Assembly (NCBI GenBank): GCA_029968055.1
Contig: JASCNX010000007.1
Span: 180,001-244,000, forward strand
Direction: 5' to 3'
DNA from: Xenophilus aerolatus
Lineage (GTDB): Bacteria; Pseudomonadota; Gammaproteobacteria; Burkholderiales; Burkholderiaceae_C
DNA: 64,000 nucleotides
Translations under genes and position numbers: made by a program
Notes under the pieces: model-generated
What the model saw: only the letters and a program-made list of their open reading frames with translations
Database searches by the model: none
What the model was told of the DNA's origin: nothing
Shown here: piece after piece, positions 43,333-51,784 of the stretch
Layout: each line of letters starts with the position of its first letter
Position numbering within the stretch: position 1 is the first letter of the stretch

Positions 43333-44291
43333 GTGCACCGGCCGATGCCCACCCCACGCGGCGCGAGACCTGGGGCCTGTGGCTCGGCGTGCTGGGTGTC
43401 GCGATCTTCGCCGTCACGCTGCCGATGACGCGGCTGGCCACCGGCACGGCCGACGCGCCGCAGCTCTCGCCCTGGTTCGTGACGCTGGGCCGCGCGGCGC
43501 TGGCCGGCGGGCTGTCGGCCGCCTTCCTGCTCGCCACGCGCTCGCCGCTGCCCCGGCGCCACCAGTGGAAGCCGCTGGGCATGGCGGTGCTGGGCAACGT
43601 CATCGGCTACCCGCTGCTGCTGGCCTATGCGCTGCGCGTCGTCACGGCCAGCCACGCGGCGGTCATCACGGCGCTGCTGCCCCTCGTCACGGCCATGGTC
43701 GCCGCCTGGGTGCTGCACCAGCGCGCACGGCTGGGCTTCTGGGTCTGCGCGGTGCTGGGAAGCGCGCTGGTGGTGGCGTTCTCGCTGCTGCGCGCCGGCC
43801 AGCAGGGCCACGGCTTCGGCTTCGAGTGGGCCGACCTGCTGCTGGTGGGCGCCGTCATCGCCGCGTCCTTCGGCTACATCTACGGCGCGCAGGTCACGCC
43901 GGCGCTGGGCGCCGAGCGCGTGATCTGCTGGGTCTGCGTGATGGCGCTGCCGCTCACCCTGCCGGCCACGCTGCTGCTGTGGCCCGCGCAGCCGGTCGCC
44001 ACCTCGGCGTGGGTCGGCTTCGTCTACCTCGGCGTGTTCTCGATGTGGATGGGCTTCTTCGCCTGGTACCGCGGGCTGGCGATGGGCGGCGCGCTGCGCG
44101 TGAGCCAGACGCAGCTGCTGCAACCCTTCCTCTCGATCCTCGCCGCCATTCCGCTGCTGGGTGAACCGCTCGACCCGGTCACCCTCGGCTTCGCCGCCGC
44201 CGTGGTCGCCACGGTGGTGGTGGGCAAGCGACTCTCCCAACCCCCGACTTCACCGCCCACGGCGGCACATCCCAGGAGCACGACGACATGA
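43329..44291 (+). CDS. EamA/DMT family exporter
   Basis: A 320-residue ten-helix drug/metabolite transporter. Both EamA halves are visible (VTASHAAVITALLPLVTAMV in the first, LRVSQTQLLQPFLSILAAIP in the second, the latter ending in LLGEPL). ATG overlaps the stop of the LysE gene, and its stop overlaps the aminotransferase start (ATGA at both ends), so these three are translated as a unit. The last ~25 residues are a polar tail rich in proline and threonine. Likely exports an amino-acid-type metabolite. Confidence 0.9.
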   Translation: MSAPADAHPTRRETWGLWLGVLGVAIFAVTLPMTRLATGTADAPQLSPWFVTLGRAALAGGLSAAFLLATRSPLPRRHQWKPLGMAVLGNVIGYPLLLAYALRVVTASHAAVITALLPLVTAMVAAWVLHQRARLGFWVCAVLGSALVVAFSLLRAGQQGHGFGFEWADLLLVGAVIAASFGYIYGAQVTPALGAERVICWVCVMALPLTLPATLLLWPAQPVATSAWVGFVYLGVFSMWMGFFAWYRGLAMGGALRVSQTQLLQPFLSILAAIPLLGEPLDPVTLGFAAAVVATVVVGKRLSQPPTSPPTAAHPRSTTT

Positions 44292-45499
44292 AGTGGACCC
44301 TTGCCGCACGCGCGGAAAAAATGAACCCCTCGGCGATCCGCGAGATCCTCAAGGTCACCGAGCGGCCGAACGTCATCAGCCTGGCCGGCGGCCTGCCTTC
44401 GCCGAAGACCTTCCCGGTGAGCGCCTTCGCGCAGGCCTGCGCCGAGGTGCTGGCCAACGACGGCCAGGCTGCGCTGCAGTACGCCGCCAGCGAAGGCTAC
44501 GCGCCGCTGCGCCGCGCGGTGGCCGACATGCTGCCCTGGGACGTCAACCCCGACCAGGTGCTGATCACCACCGGCTCGCAGCAGGGCCTGGACCTGATCG
44601 CCAAGGTGCTGCTCGACCCGGGCAGCAAGGTGCTGGTGGAAACGCCGACCTACCTCGGCGCGCTGCAGGCCTTCGGCCCCATGGAGCCGCTCGCCGTGAG
44701 CGTGGCCAGCGACAGCGAAGGCGTGCTGCCCGAGGACCTGGCGGCCAAATCGAAGGACGGGCGCTTCGTCTACCTGCTGCCCAACTTCCAGAACCCCACC
44801 GGCCGCACCATGAGCGAGGCGCGGCGCGCCGCCGTGAGCGCCGCCGCGCAGGCCGCCGGCCTGCCGATCGTCGAAGACAACCCCTACGGCGACCTGTGGT
44901 TCGACGAGGCGCCGCCGCTGCCGCTCACGGCGCGCAACCCCGAAGGCTGCATCTACCTGGGCTCCTTCTCGAAGATCCTCGCGCCCGGCCTGCGCCTGGG
45001 CTTCCTGGTCGCGCCCAAGGCCATCTACCCCAAGCTGCTGCAGGCCAAGCAGGCGGTGGACCTGCACACGCCGATCTTCACGCAGCGCATGGTGTCGGCG
45101 GTGATGAAGGACGGCTTCCTCGACCGCCACGTGCCCACCATCCGCGCGCTGTACAAGCAGCAGCGCGACGCCATGGTGAATGCCCTGCAGCGCGACATGA
45201 AGGGGTTGGACGTGGAGTTCAACGTGCCCAAGGGCGGCATGTTCCTGTGGCTGCGCATGCCCGAAGGCATCGACAGCACGCCGCTGCTGGCGCAGGCCGT
45301 GGAGCGCAACGTGGCCTTCGTGCCCGGCGCGCCCTTCTACGCCGGCGAGCCCGACACGCGCACGCTGCGCCTGTCTTTCGTGACCGCGACCGTGGAGCAG
45401 ATCGACACCGCGGTCGGCGCCCTGGCCGCGACGGTGCGCGAGGCGCTGGCGCACCGCATGGCGGGGCAGATCACGCAGCAGCTCGCAGCGGCCGCCTGA
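44288..45499 (+). CDS. PLP-dependent aminotransferase (LysN/aromatic aminotransferase-like)
   Basis: A 403-residue class I aminotransferase-fold enzyme without an HTH domain. The opening KMNPSAIREILKVTERPNVISLAGG is typical of the 2-aminoadipate/alanine-glyoxylate subgroup (LysN and ARO8-type). Schiff-base lysine K229 lies in GSFSKILAPGLRLG, with VEDNPYGDLWF before it. It would transfer the amino group of an amino acid to a 2-oxo acid. It is the closest structural relative in the window of the MocR regulator itself. Starts in ATGA overlap with the EamA gene. Confidence 0.92.
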   Translation: MKWTLAARAEKMNPSAIREILKVTERPNVISLAGGLPSPKTFPVSAFAQACAEVLANDGQAALQYAASEGYAPLRRAVADMLPWDVNPDQVLITTGSQQGLDLIAKVLLDPGSKVLVETPTYLGALQAFGPMEPLAVSVASDSEGVLPEDLAAKSKDGRFVYLLPNFQNPTGRTMSEARRAAVSAAAQAAGLPIVEDNPYGDLWFDEAPPLPLTARNPEGCIYLGSFSKILAPGLRLGFLVAPKAIYPKLLQAKQAVDLHTPIFTQRMVSAVMKDGFLDRHVPTIRALYKQQRDAMVNALQRDMKGLDVEFNVPKGGMFLWLRMPEGIDSTPLLAQAVERNVAFVPGAPFYAGEPDTRTLRLSFVTATVEQIDTAVGALAATVREALAHRMAGQITQQLAAAA

Positions 45500-45581
45500 C
45501 GGGACCCGCTTTCCAGCGAGATCGGCCGCCAGCGCCCACCGGATGGCCGCAGGCAGCCATGCTTTTTGCGTCAACGCCCAC

Positions 45582-45642
45582 CCGTTCGGCCTGAGCCTGT
45601 CGAAGGCCTGCTCCCCGGCTTCGACAAGCTCGGCCCGAACGG
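45582..45642. repeat. Inverted repeat resembling a Variovorax-type REP element
   Basis: Left arm CCGTTCGGCCTGAGCCTGTC (45582-45601, continuing GAAGGC) pairs with right arm GGCTTCGACAAGCTCGGCCC (45617-45636, then GAACGG), 22 of 26 positions. From memory this TTCGACAAGCTC-GCCCGAACGG arm is a frequent dispersed repeat in Burkholderiales. It lies in the 171-bp gap inside the MocR operon, where it could attenuate transcription between the aminotransferase and DJ-1-like genes. Confidence 0.7.
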
Positions 45643-45670
45643 CGGGGCGCGCATCCCACCCTCACACACC

Positions 45671-45697
45671 ATGCACACCATGCACACCATGCACACC
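45671..45697 (+). repeat. Tandem 9-bp repeat (ATGCACACC x3) at a start codon
   Basis: Three exact ATGCACACC units encode MHTMHTMHT at the N-terminus of the DJ-1-like gene. A change in copy number would add or remove three residues without shifting the frame. Confidence 0.9.
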
Positions 45698-46306
45698 GCC
45701 ATCCTCACCTTCGACGGCTTCAACGAACTCGATTCGCTGATCGCGTTCGGCGTGCTCAACCGCATCAAGCGCCCCGGCTGGCGTGTGACGCTCGCGGCGC
45801 CCACGCCGCGCGTGACCTCGATGAACGGCGTCACGCTCGAAGCCACGGCCTCGCTGGAAGAGGCCGCGACGGCCGACGCGGTGCTGGTGGGCAGCGGCAT
45901 CCGCACGCGCGAGATCGTGGCCGATGCGGCGCTGATGGCGCGCCTTAAGCTCGACCCCTCTCGTCAGCTGATCGGTGCGCAATGCAGCGGCACGCTGGTG
46001 CTCGCCAGGCTGGGCCTGCTGGGCGCGGTGCCCGCCTGCACCGACCTCACGACCCGGCCCTGGGTCCAGGAGGCCGGCGTGCGCGTGCTCGACCAGCCCT
46101 TCTTCGCCGAAGGCAACGTGGCGACCGCCGGCGGCTGCCTGGCCTCGCCCTACCTCGCGGCCTGGCTCATCGCGCGCAGCGAAGGCGTCGAGGCCGCGAC
46201 ATCGGCGCTGCACTACGTCGCGCCCGTGGGCGAGAAGGACAGCTACGTCGCCCGGGCGCTGGCCGCCGTCACGCCCTACCTGACGGCCACGGCGGCAATC
46301 GGCTGA
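45671..46306 (+). CDS. DJ-1/PfpI family protein
   Basis: A 211-residue flavodoxin-like protein of the DJ-1/PfpI superfamily. The nucleophile-elbow cysteine is C105 in IGAQCSGTLVLA, and the partner acidic residue is E19 in FDGFNELDSLIAFG. Members include glyoxalase III, isonitrile hydratase and AraC-like sensor domains; the NELD/S motif resembles isonitrile-hydratase relatives. Three in-frame ATGs (45671, 45680, 45689) come from a tandem ATGCACACC repeat, so the exact start is uncertain. It follows the inverted repeat and precedes a LysE gene by 11 bp. Confidence 0.85.
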   Translation: MHTMHTMHTAILTFDGFNELDSLIAFGVLNRIKRPGWRVTLAAPTPRVTSMNGVTLEATASLEEAATADAVLVGSGIRTREIVADAALMARLKLDPSRQLIGAQCSGTLVLARLGLLGAVPACTDLTTRPWVQEAGVRVLDQPFFAEGNVATAGGCLASPYLAAWLIARSEGVEAATSALHYVAPVGEKDSYVARALAAVTPYLTATAAIG

Positions 46307-46317
46307 GGCACGACGCC

Positions 46318-46956
46318 ATGGTCACGCTCCCCACCCTCGGACTCTTCGTGCTCGCGGCGCTCGCGCTGATGGCGTCACCGGGCCCCAACATGGCCTTCGT
46401 GCTGGCGCAGGGTGCGGCGCACGGCCCGCGCGGCGCCTTCGCGGGCGCCATCGGCATCGCGCTGGCGGACTTCGCGCTCGCGCTGGCGGCCGCCAGCGGC
46501 GTCGCGGCACTGATGGCGGCCTGGGCGCCGGCCTTCGACCTGCTGCGCTGGGCCGGCGCGGCGTACCTCGTGTGGCTGGGCGTGCAGGCGCTGCGCCCGG
46601 GCACGAGCGGCGCGCGTGCGGCCGGCGGACCGGCCACGGGCCTCGCGCGGGTGGCGCGCATGGGCTTCGTCAACACGCTGATGAACCCGAAGGCGCTGGT
46701 CTTCTTCGTCGTCTTCCTGCCGCAGTTCGTGCACCCGGCGCAGGGTTCGGTGAGCGCGCAGATGGTGCAGCTGGGCGCGGTGATGTCGCTCGTGTCGCTG
46801 CTGTTCAACACCGCGCTGGGCAGCGTCGCGGGCGTCGTCGCACGGCGCGTGGCGGCCAGCGAGCGCGGCGCGCGCCTGCGCCAGCGGCTGCTCGCGGGCG
46901 TGATGTTCGGCCTGGCGCTGCGGCTGCTCGTCATGGCACGGCCGGCCGCGGCATGA
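46318..46956 (+). CDS. LysE family translocator, second in the operon
   Basis: A 212-residue six-helix exporter. Family signature ASPGPNMAFVLAQGAAHG near residue 20, second block FVNTLMNPKALVFFVVFLPQF. This NPK.AL.FF..FLPQF form is closer to the RhtB group than the first LysE gene of the operon, so the two may export different compounds. It lies 11 bp after the DJ-1-like gene and 25 bp before a PhzF gene. Confidence 0.9.
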   Translation: MVTLPTLGLFVLAALALMASPGPNMAFVLAQGAAHGPRGAFAGAIGIALADFALALAAASGVAALMAAWAPAFDLLRWAGAAYLVWLGVQALRPGTSGARAAGGPATGLARVARMGFVNTLMNPKALVFFVVFLPQFVHPAQGSVSAQMVQLGAVMSLVSLLFNTALGSVAGVVARRVAASERGARLRQRLLAGVMFGLALRLLVMARPAAA

Positions 46957-46981
46957 ACTCCCGTTGCCTTTTGCCGACACC

Positions 46982-47818
46982 ATGAACGTCCAGCACATCG
47001 CCGCCTTCTCCGACGGCACCCGCGGCGGCAACCCCGCCGGCGTGGTGATCGGCGAGCACCTGCCGCCCGACGCACGGATGCAGCAGCTCGCCACCGAGCT
47101 GGGCTATTCAGAAAGCGTGTTCGCCGCCCCGCAGCCCGGCGGCGGCTGGCGCGTGCGCTATTTCTCGCCCGCGGCCGAGGTGCCTTTCTGCGGCCACGCG
47201 ACCATCGCGCTCGGCGCCGCGCTGGCGCAGGCGCAGGGCGACGGCGTGTTCGAGCTCGCGATCAAGCACGCACGCATCACGGTCGAGGGCCGGCGCGAAG
47301 GCGCCCTGGTCAACGCCGCGCTGCAATCGCCGCCCACGCGCAGCGAGCCGCTCGCACCGGCGCTGCGGGCCGAGGCGCTCGCGCTCTTCGGCCTGGCCGA
47401 GGACGAGCTCGACCCGCGCCTGCCGCCGGCCCTCGCGCACGGCGGGGCCGACCACATCGTGCTGGCCTTGCGCACCCGCGCCGCGCTGGCTGCGATGCGC
47501 TACGACTTCGAGGCCGGCCGCGCGCTGATGCAGCGGCTGGGCCTTGCCACCGTCGCGCTCGTCCACGCCGAGAGCCCGCAACGCTTCCATGCCCGCAACC
47601 CCTTCGCCGGCGGCGGCGTGTACGAAGACCCGGCCACGGGGGCGGCCGCCGCCGCGCTGGGCGGCTACGTGCGCGACCTCGGCTGGCCGCACGGCGGCGG
47701 CATCGACATCGTGCAGGGCGAGGACATGGGCACCGTCTGCCGACTGCACGTCGACATCCCGCCGGCGCCGGGGTCGTCCGTGCGCGTCGGCGGCACCGCG
47801 CGCATGATCGGCGTCTGA
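46982..47818 (+). CDS. PhzF family isomerase, copy 1
   Basis: A 278-residue protein of the PhzF/diaminopimelate-epimerase fold. Conserved blocks: FSDGTRGGNPAGVV, the acid-base glutamate in YSESVFA, VPFCGHATIALG and YEDPATGAAAAALGGYV. PhzF isomerizes a dihydro-anthranilate derivative in phenazine synthesis, but no other phz gene is here, so this is one of the many PhzF relatives of unknown substrate. ATG 46982 gives the conserved NVQHI start. It is followed by a GST gene after 22 bp. Confidence 0.87.
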   Translation: MNVQHIAAFSDGTRGGNPAGVVIGEHLPPDARMQQLATELGYSESVFAAPQPGGGWRVRYFSPAAEVPFCGHATIALGAALAQAQGDGVFELAIKHARITVEGRREGALVNAALQSPPTRSEPLAPALRAEALALFGLAEDELDPRLPPALAHGGADHIVLALRTRAALAAMRYDFEAGRALMQRLGLATVALVHAESPQRFHARNPFAGGGVYEDPATGAAAAALGGYVRDLGWPHGGGIDIVQGEDMGTVCRLHVDIPPAPGSSVRVGGTARMIGV

Positions 47819-47840
47819 CTCGATTCAAGGAACACGCGAC

Positions 47841-48482
47841 ATGCTGAACATCTGGGGCCGCATCAGCTCGATCAACGTGCGCAAGGTGGTGTGGTGCGCG
47901 CAGGAGCTCGGGCTCGACTTCCAGCGCACCGAGGCCGGCGGCAAATTCGGCATCGTCCAGTCCGACGAGTACCGGGCCATGAACCCGAACGCGATGGTGC
48001 CGACCATCGACGACGGCGAGGGCGACGCCCGCGTGGTGCTGTGGGAATCGAACGTGATCGTGCGCTACCTTTGCGCCAAACACTGGACCTACCAGATGTA
48101 CCCCGAGCAGTTGCCCGAACGCTTCGACGCCGAGCGCTGGATGGACTGGCAGCAGACCACGCTCAACCGCGCCAGCGGCGGCGCCTTCGTGCAACTGGTG
48201 CGCGTGGCACCGGAGCAGCGCGATGCCGCCGTGATCGACGAATCGGTGCGCGCCACCGAGCCCCTCTTCGCGCTGCTCGATGCACACCTGGCCACGCGCA
48301 GCTTCATGACCGGCGAGCGCTTCACCATGGCGGACATCCCGATCGGCTGCGAGGTGCACCGCTGGTTCGGCCTGCCCGTGGCCGACTACCGGCGCCCGAG
48401 CTGGCCCAACCTCGAGCGCTGGTTCGCGCAGATGCTGCAACGCCCCGGCGCGCGCGGCGTGCTCGACCTGGGGCTTGAATGA
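47841..48482 (+). CDS. Glutathione S-transferase family protein
   Basis: A 213-residue two-domain GST. The N-terminal thioredoxin-like domain shows IWGRISSINVRKVVWCAQEL and the cis-proline with glutathione-binding NAMVPTIDD followed by WESNVIVRYL. The C-terminal half is all-helical. It would conjugate or reduce an electrophile with glutathione. Its stop overlaps the following PhzF ATG (ATGA), tying it to that enzyme. Confidence 0.9.
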   Translation: MLNIWGRISSINVRKVVWCAQELGLDFQRTEAGGKFGIVQSDEYRAMNPNAMVPTIDDGEGDARVVLWESNVIVRYLCAKHWTYQMYPEQLPERFDAERWMDWQQTTLNRASGGAFVQLVRVAPEQRDAAVIDESVRATEPLFALLDAHLATRSFMTGERFTMADIPIGCEVHRWFGLPVADYRRPSWPNLERWFAQMLQRPGARGVLDLGLE

Positions 48483-49438
48483 CTCGAACAATGAAGTCCC
48501 ATCCGTTCCAGCAGGTCGACGTCTTCACCGACACCCCGTACCGCGGCAACCCGCTGGCCGTGGTGCTCGATGCCGAGGGCCTGGACGACGCGGCCATGCA
48601 GCGCTTCGCACGCTGGACGAACCTGTCGGAAACCACCTTCGTGCTGCCGCCCACCGACCCGGGCGCCGACTACCGCCTGCGCATCTTCACGCCCGGCGGC
48701 GAGTTGCCCTTCGCCGGCCATCCCACGCTGGGCACCTGCCATGCGTGGCTGCGCGCCGGCGGCGCGCCGAAGACCCCGGGCCGCGTGGTGCAGCAGTGCG
48801 GCGCGGGCCTGGTGCAGATCCGGCGAGAAACCGGGCATGCGGCCGGCGAGCGGCTGGCATTCGCCGCGCCGCCCCTCAAGCGCAGCGCGCCCAGCCCGAT
48901 GCTGCTGGCCAAGGTCGCGAACGCGCTCGGGTTGAAGGCGGCGCAGATCACGGCGGCGCAACTGCTCGACAACGGCCCCGTGTGGCTGGGCCTGCTGCTG
49001 GCCGACGACGAGGCCGTGCTGTCGCTGCGGCCGGACCACCGCGCACTGCGGGAACTGGGGCAGAAGGTGGGCGTGGCCGGCGCGCCCTGCGCACCGGATG
49101 CGGCGCCCCTGATTGCAAGATCGAACCGCGAGGCGCGGGCCTTCGGCGGCGGCGCCTCTGCCGCCGTGGCCGGGCGCATCGCCGAGCACCAGGTCGACCT
49201 CGAGGTGCGCGCCTTCGCGGCGCCGGTCGGCGTCGACGAAGACCCGGTGACGGGCAGCCTCAACGCCGGCCTGGCGCAATGGCTCATCGCCGACGGCCAC
49301 CTGCCTGCCAACTACGTGGCCGGCCAGGGCCAGTGCCTGGACCGCGACGGCCGGGTCTTCATCGAGCGCGACGAGGCCGGCCAGGTGTGGGTGGGCGGGC
49401 ACTCGGTGAGCTGCGTGGAAGGCCGGGTGACGCTGTGA
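48479..49438 (+). CDS. PhzF family isomerase, copy 2
   Basis: A 319-residue PhzF-type protein: [16 protein letters not shown], glutamate in [24 protein letters not shown] and [18 protein letters not shown]. It is more similar in its signature blocks to the common YddE/PhzF group than to copy 1, and is 41 residues longer. ATG 48479 is coupled to the GST stop; ATG 48491 is a possible alternative. Two divergent PhzF proteins in one operon suggest two different small-molecule rearrangements, or a heterodimer. Confidence 0.88.
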   Translation: MTRTMKSHPFQQVDVFTDTPYRGNPLAVVLDAEGLDDAAMQRFARWTNLSETTFVLPPTDPGADYRLRIFTPGGELPFAGHPTLGTCHAWLRAGGAPKTPGRVVQQCGAGLVQIRRETGHAAGERLAFAAPPLKRSAPSPMLLAKVANALGLKAAQITAAQLLDNGPVWLGLLLADDEAVLSLRPDHRALRELGQKVGVAGAPCAPDAAPLIARSNREARAFGGGASAAVAGRIAEHQVDLEVRAFAAPVGVDEDPVTGSLNAGLAQWLIADGHLPANYVAGQGQCLDRDGRVFIERDEAGQVWVGGHSVSCVEGRVTL

Positions 49439-50136
49439 CGCCCGCCGCACACATCGACCACCTGGTCGTTGCGGCTGCCACGCTCGACGAAGGCGTGGCC
49501 TGGTGCGAGGCCACGCTGGGCGTGCTGCCCGGGCCGGGCGGCGAGCATCCGCTGATGGGCACCCACAACCGGCTGCTGGGCCTGGGCAGCGAACGCTTCC
49601 CGCGCTGCTATTTCGAGATCATCGCCATCGACCCCGCCGCCGTGCCCGCACGGGCGCGCCACCAGCGGCGCTGGTTCGACCTCGACGATCCGGCGCTGCA
49701 GACGGCGCTGGCCAAGGACGGGCCGCGCCTGGTGCACTGGGTCGCGCGCGTGCCCGACGCGCGGGCCGCCGTGCACGCGCTCGCGGCGGAGCCGACGCAC
49801 ATCGACCGCGGCCACGTGCTGGCCGCATCGCGCGAGACGCCGCGGGGCCGGCTGGACTGGCAGATCACCGTGCGCGACGACGGCCAGCGCCTGTTCTACG
49901 GCGCACTGCCGACGCTGATCCAGTGGGGCAGCGTGCATCCGGCCGACGGCTTCGAGCCCTCCGGACTGGGCCTGCTGGGGCTCGAGGCCGCGCACCCGCG
50001 GCCGGAGGTGCTGCACGCCGCGCTGGCGCGGGTCGGGCTGCAGGATGCCATCGCGGTCGAAGCGGGTGCACCAAACTTCAAGGCCCGGCTCATGACGCCC
50101 AAAGGCCCCGTCACCCTCGAATCGAAAGGACTCTGA
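49435..50136 (+). CDS. VOC/glyoxalase-like domain protein (GTG start)
   Basis: A 233-residue protein of the glyoxalase-like PF13468 type. The N-terminal [20 protein letters not shown] and [12 protein letters not shown] are conserved, including the metal-ligand-like histidine. GTG 49435 overlaps the stop of the PhzF gene (GTGA) and is the only start that couples it. Function unknown; a lyase or isomerase for a small organic molecule is likely from the fold. The next LysE start overlaps its stop by one base. Confidence 0.85.
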   Translation: MTPAAHIDHLVVAAATLDEGVAWCEATLGVLPGPGGEHPLMGTHNRLLGLGSERFPRCYFEIIAIDPAAVPARARHQRRWFDLDDPALQTALAKDGPRLVHWVARVPDARAAVHALAAEPTHIDRGHVLAASRETPRGRLDWQITVRDDGQRLFYGALPTLIQWGSVHPADGFEPSGLGLLGLEAAHPRPEVLHAALARVGLQDAIAVEAGAPNFKARLMTPKGPVTLESKGL

Positions 50137-50768
50137 TGCTCTCCCTGCACGACCTCCTCTTCTTCTCCGTCGCCGCGCTGGTGCTGGTGCTCACGCCGGG
50201 GCCGAACATGATCTATTGCGTCTCGCGCGCGCTGTGCCAGGGGCGCGCGGCCGGGCTCATCTCGCTGGGCGGCGTGCTGCTCGGGTTCGTGGTGCACCTG
50301 CTGGCGGCAGCGCTGGGCCTCACGGCCCTGCTGGCCGCCGTGCCCTTCGCCTTCGACGCGATCCGCCTCGCCGGCGCGGCCTACCTGCTGTGGCTCGCTT
50401 GGCAGGCGGTGCGCCCCGGCGGCACGGCCCCGTTCCAGGCCCGCACCCTGCCGCACGATCCACCCGGCAGGCTCTTCAGCATGGGCTTCGTGACCAACGT
50501 GCTCAATCCCAAGGTCGCGATGTTCTACCTGTCCTTCTTCCCGCAGTTCCTGCACCCCGAGAAGGGCTCGGTCTTGCTGCAGAGCCTGCAGCTGGGCATG
50601 GTGCAGGTCGGCATCAGCGGCGCGGTGAACTGCGCGCTGGTGATGGGCGCGGCGGGCATCACGGCCTTCCTGTCGCGCAGCGAGGCCTGGCTGCGCGCGC
50701 AGCGCTGGGTGATGGGCAGCGTGCTGGCCCTGCTGGCCGTGCGCATCGCGCTGCCGGACCGCCGGTGA
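50136..50768 (+). CDS. LysE family translocator, third in the operon
   Basis: A 210-residue six-helix exporter with TPGPNMIYCVSRALCQG and FVTNVLNPKVAMFYLSFFPQF, the RhtB-type signatures. Coupled to the preceding gene by TGATG. It lies 11 bp before the dehydratase-like gene. With two LysE genes upstream it suggests that the pathway yields more than one exportable product, or that the products must not accumulate. Confidence 0.9.
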   Translation: MLSLHDLLFFSVAALVLVLTPGPNMIYCVSRALCQGRAAGLISLGGVLLGFVVHLLAAALGLTALLAAVPFAFDAIRLAGAAYLLWLAWQAVRPGGTAPFQARTLPHDPPGRLFSMGFVTNVLNPKVAMFYLSFFPQFLHPEKGSVLLQSLQLGMVQVGISGAVNCALVMGAAGITAFLSRSEAWLRAQRWVMGSVLALLAVRIALPDRR

Positions 50769-50779
50769 GGGACGCGCCC

Positions 50780-51784
50780 ATGCAGTTCACCCGCGACGAG
50801 ATCGCCGACGCGCAGCGCACCGTCTACGCGGCGCTGCCGCCCACGCCGCAGTACGCTTGGCCGCTGCTGACCGAGGCGCTCGGCGCCGAGGCCTGGGTCA
50901 AGCACGAGAACCACACGCCCGCCGGCGCCTTCAAGATCCGCGGCGGGCTGACCTACTTCGAGGCCCTGGCGCGGCTGCAGCCGCAGGTGCGCCATGTGAT
51001 CAGCGCCACGCGCGGCAACCACGGCCAGTCGGTCGGCTTCGCGGCGCGGCGCCACGGCCTGGCGGCGACCGTCGTGGTGCCGCACGGCAATTCGATCGAG
51101 AAGAACGCGGCCATGCGTGCGCTGGGCGTCACCCTGGTCGAACACGGCGACGACTTCCAGGCCGCGGCCGACCACGCGGCCGCGCTGGCCGTGACGCAGG
51201 ACCTGCACCGCGTGCCCTCCTTCCACCGCGACCTGGTGCGCGGCGTGGCGACGGCGTACGTCGAGTTCTTCGAGGCGCTGAAGCACGCGCCGCCCGAGGT
51301 GCTGTTCGTGCCCATCGGCCTGGGCTCGGGCTTCGCCGGCGCGGCGGCGGCGCGGGCGCACGTGGGCGTGAAGACGAAGCTGGTGGGCGTGGTGTCGGCA
51401 CACGCCACGGCGTACCTCGACTCCTGGCGCGCCGGCCGGCCGATGGATGCGCCACCGACCACCCAGCTGGCCGACGGCATGGCCTGCCGCACGCCGGTGC
51501 CGGAGTCGCTGGACGTGATCCGCCGCGAAGCCGAGGACGTGGTGGCCGTGAGCGACGAGGAGGTGGCGCATGCGATGCGCCTGCTCTACAGCGCCACGCA
51601 CAACGTGGCCGAGGGTGCCGGCGCCGCCGCGCTGGCCGCGGCATGGCAGCAGCGCGGGCGCTGGGCCGGCCGGCGGATCGGCATCGCGCTCACGGGCGGC
51701 AACGTCGATGCCGCCGTCTTCAGCCGGGTGTTGCAGCCGCCGCCTGAAGCATCTGCGCCAGCAGCTGCGGCTGCACCGGCTTGA
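50780..51784 (+). CDS. Threonine/serine dehydratase-like PLP enzyme
   Basis: A 334-residue fold-type II PLP enzyme. The Schiff-base lysine is in GAFKIRGGLTYFEA, followed by SATRGNHGQSVGFAARRHG and the phosphate loop GLGSGFAGAA; a TGGN loop lies near the C-terminus. Subfamily members deaminate threonine, serine or 3-hydroxyaspartate, giving 2-oxo acids and ammonia. It is the last gene of the MocR operon. The final ~20 residues are alanine/proline-rich and overlap the convergent kinase gene by 65 bp. Confidence 0.9.
   Translation: MQFTRDEIADAQRTVYAALPPTPQYAWPLLTEALGAEAWVKHENHTPAGAFKIRGGLTYFEALARLQPQVRHVISATRGNHGQSVGFAARRHGLAATVVVPHGNSIEKNAAMRALGVTLVEHGDDFQAAADHAAALAVTQDLHRVPSFHRDLVRGVATAYVEFFEALKHAPPEVLFVPIGLGSGFAGAAAARAHVGVKTKLVGVVSAHATAYLDSWRAGRPMDAPPTTQLADGMACRTPVPESLDVIRREAEDVVAVSDEEVAHAMRLLYSATHNVAEGAGAAALAAAWQQRGRWAGRRIGIALTGGNVDAAVFSRVLQPPPEASAPAAAAAPA

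Noticed and set aside
46982-49438. The two PhzF genes as part of a phenazine cluster
   Set aside because: No other phenazine genes (PhzB, PhzD, PhzE, PhzG) are present, so phenazine synthesis is not supported.
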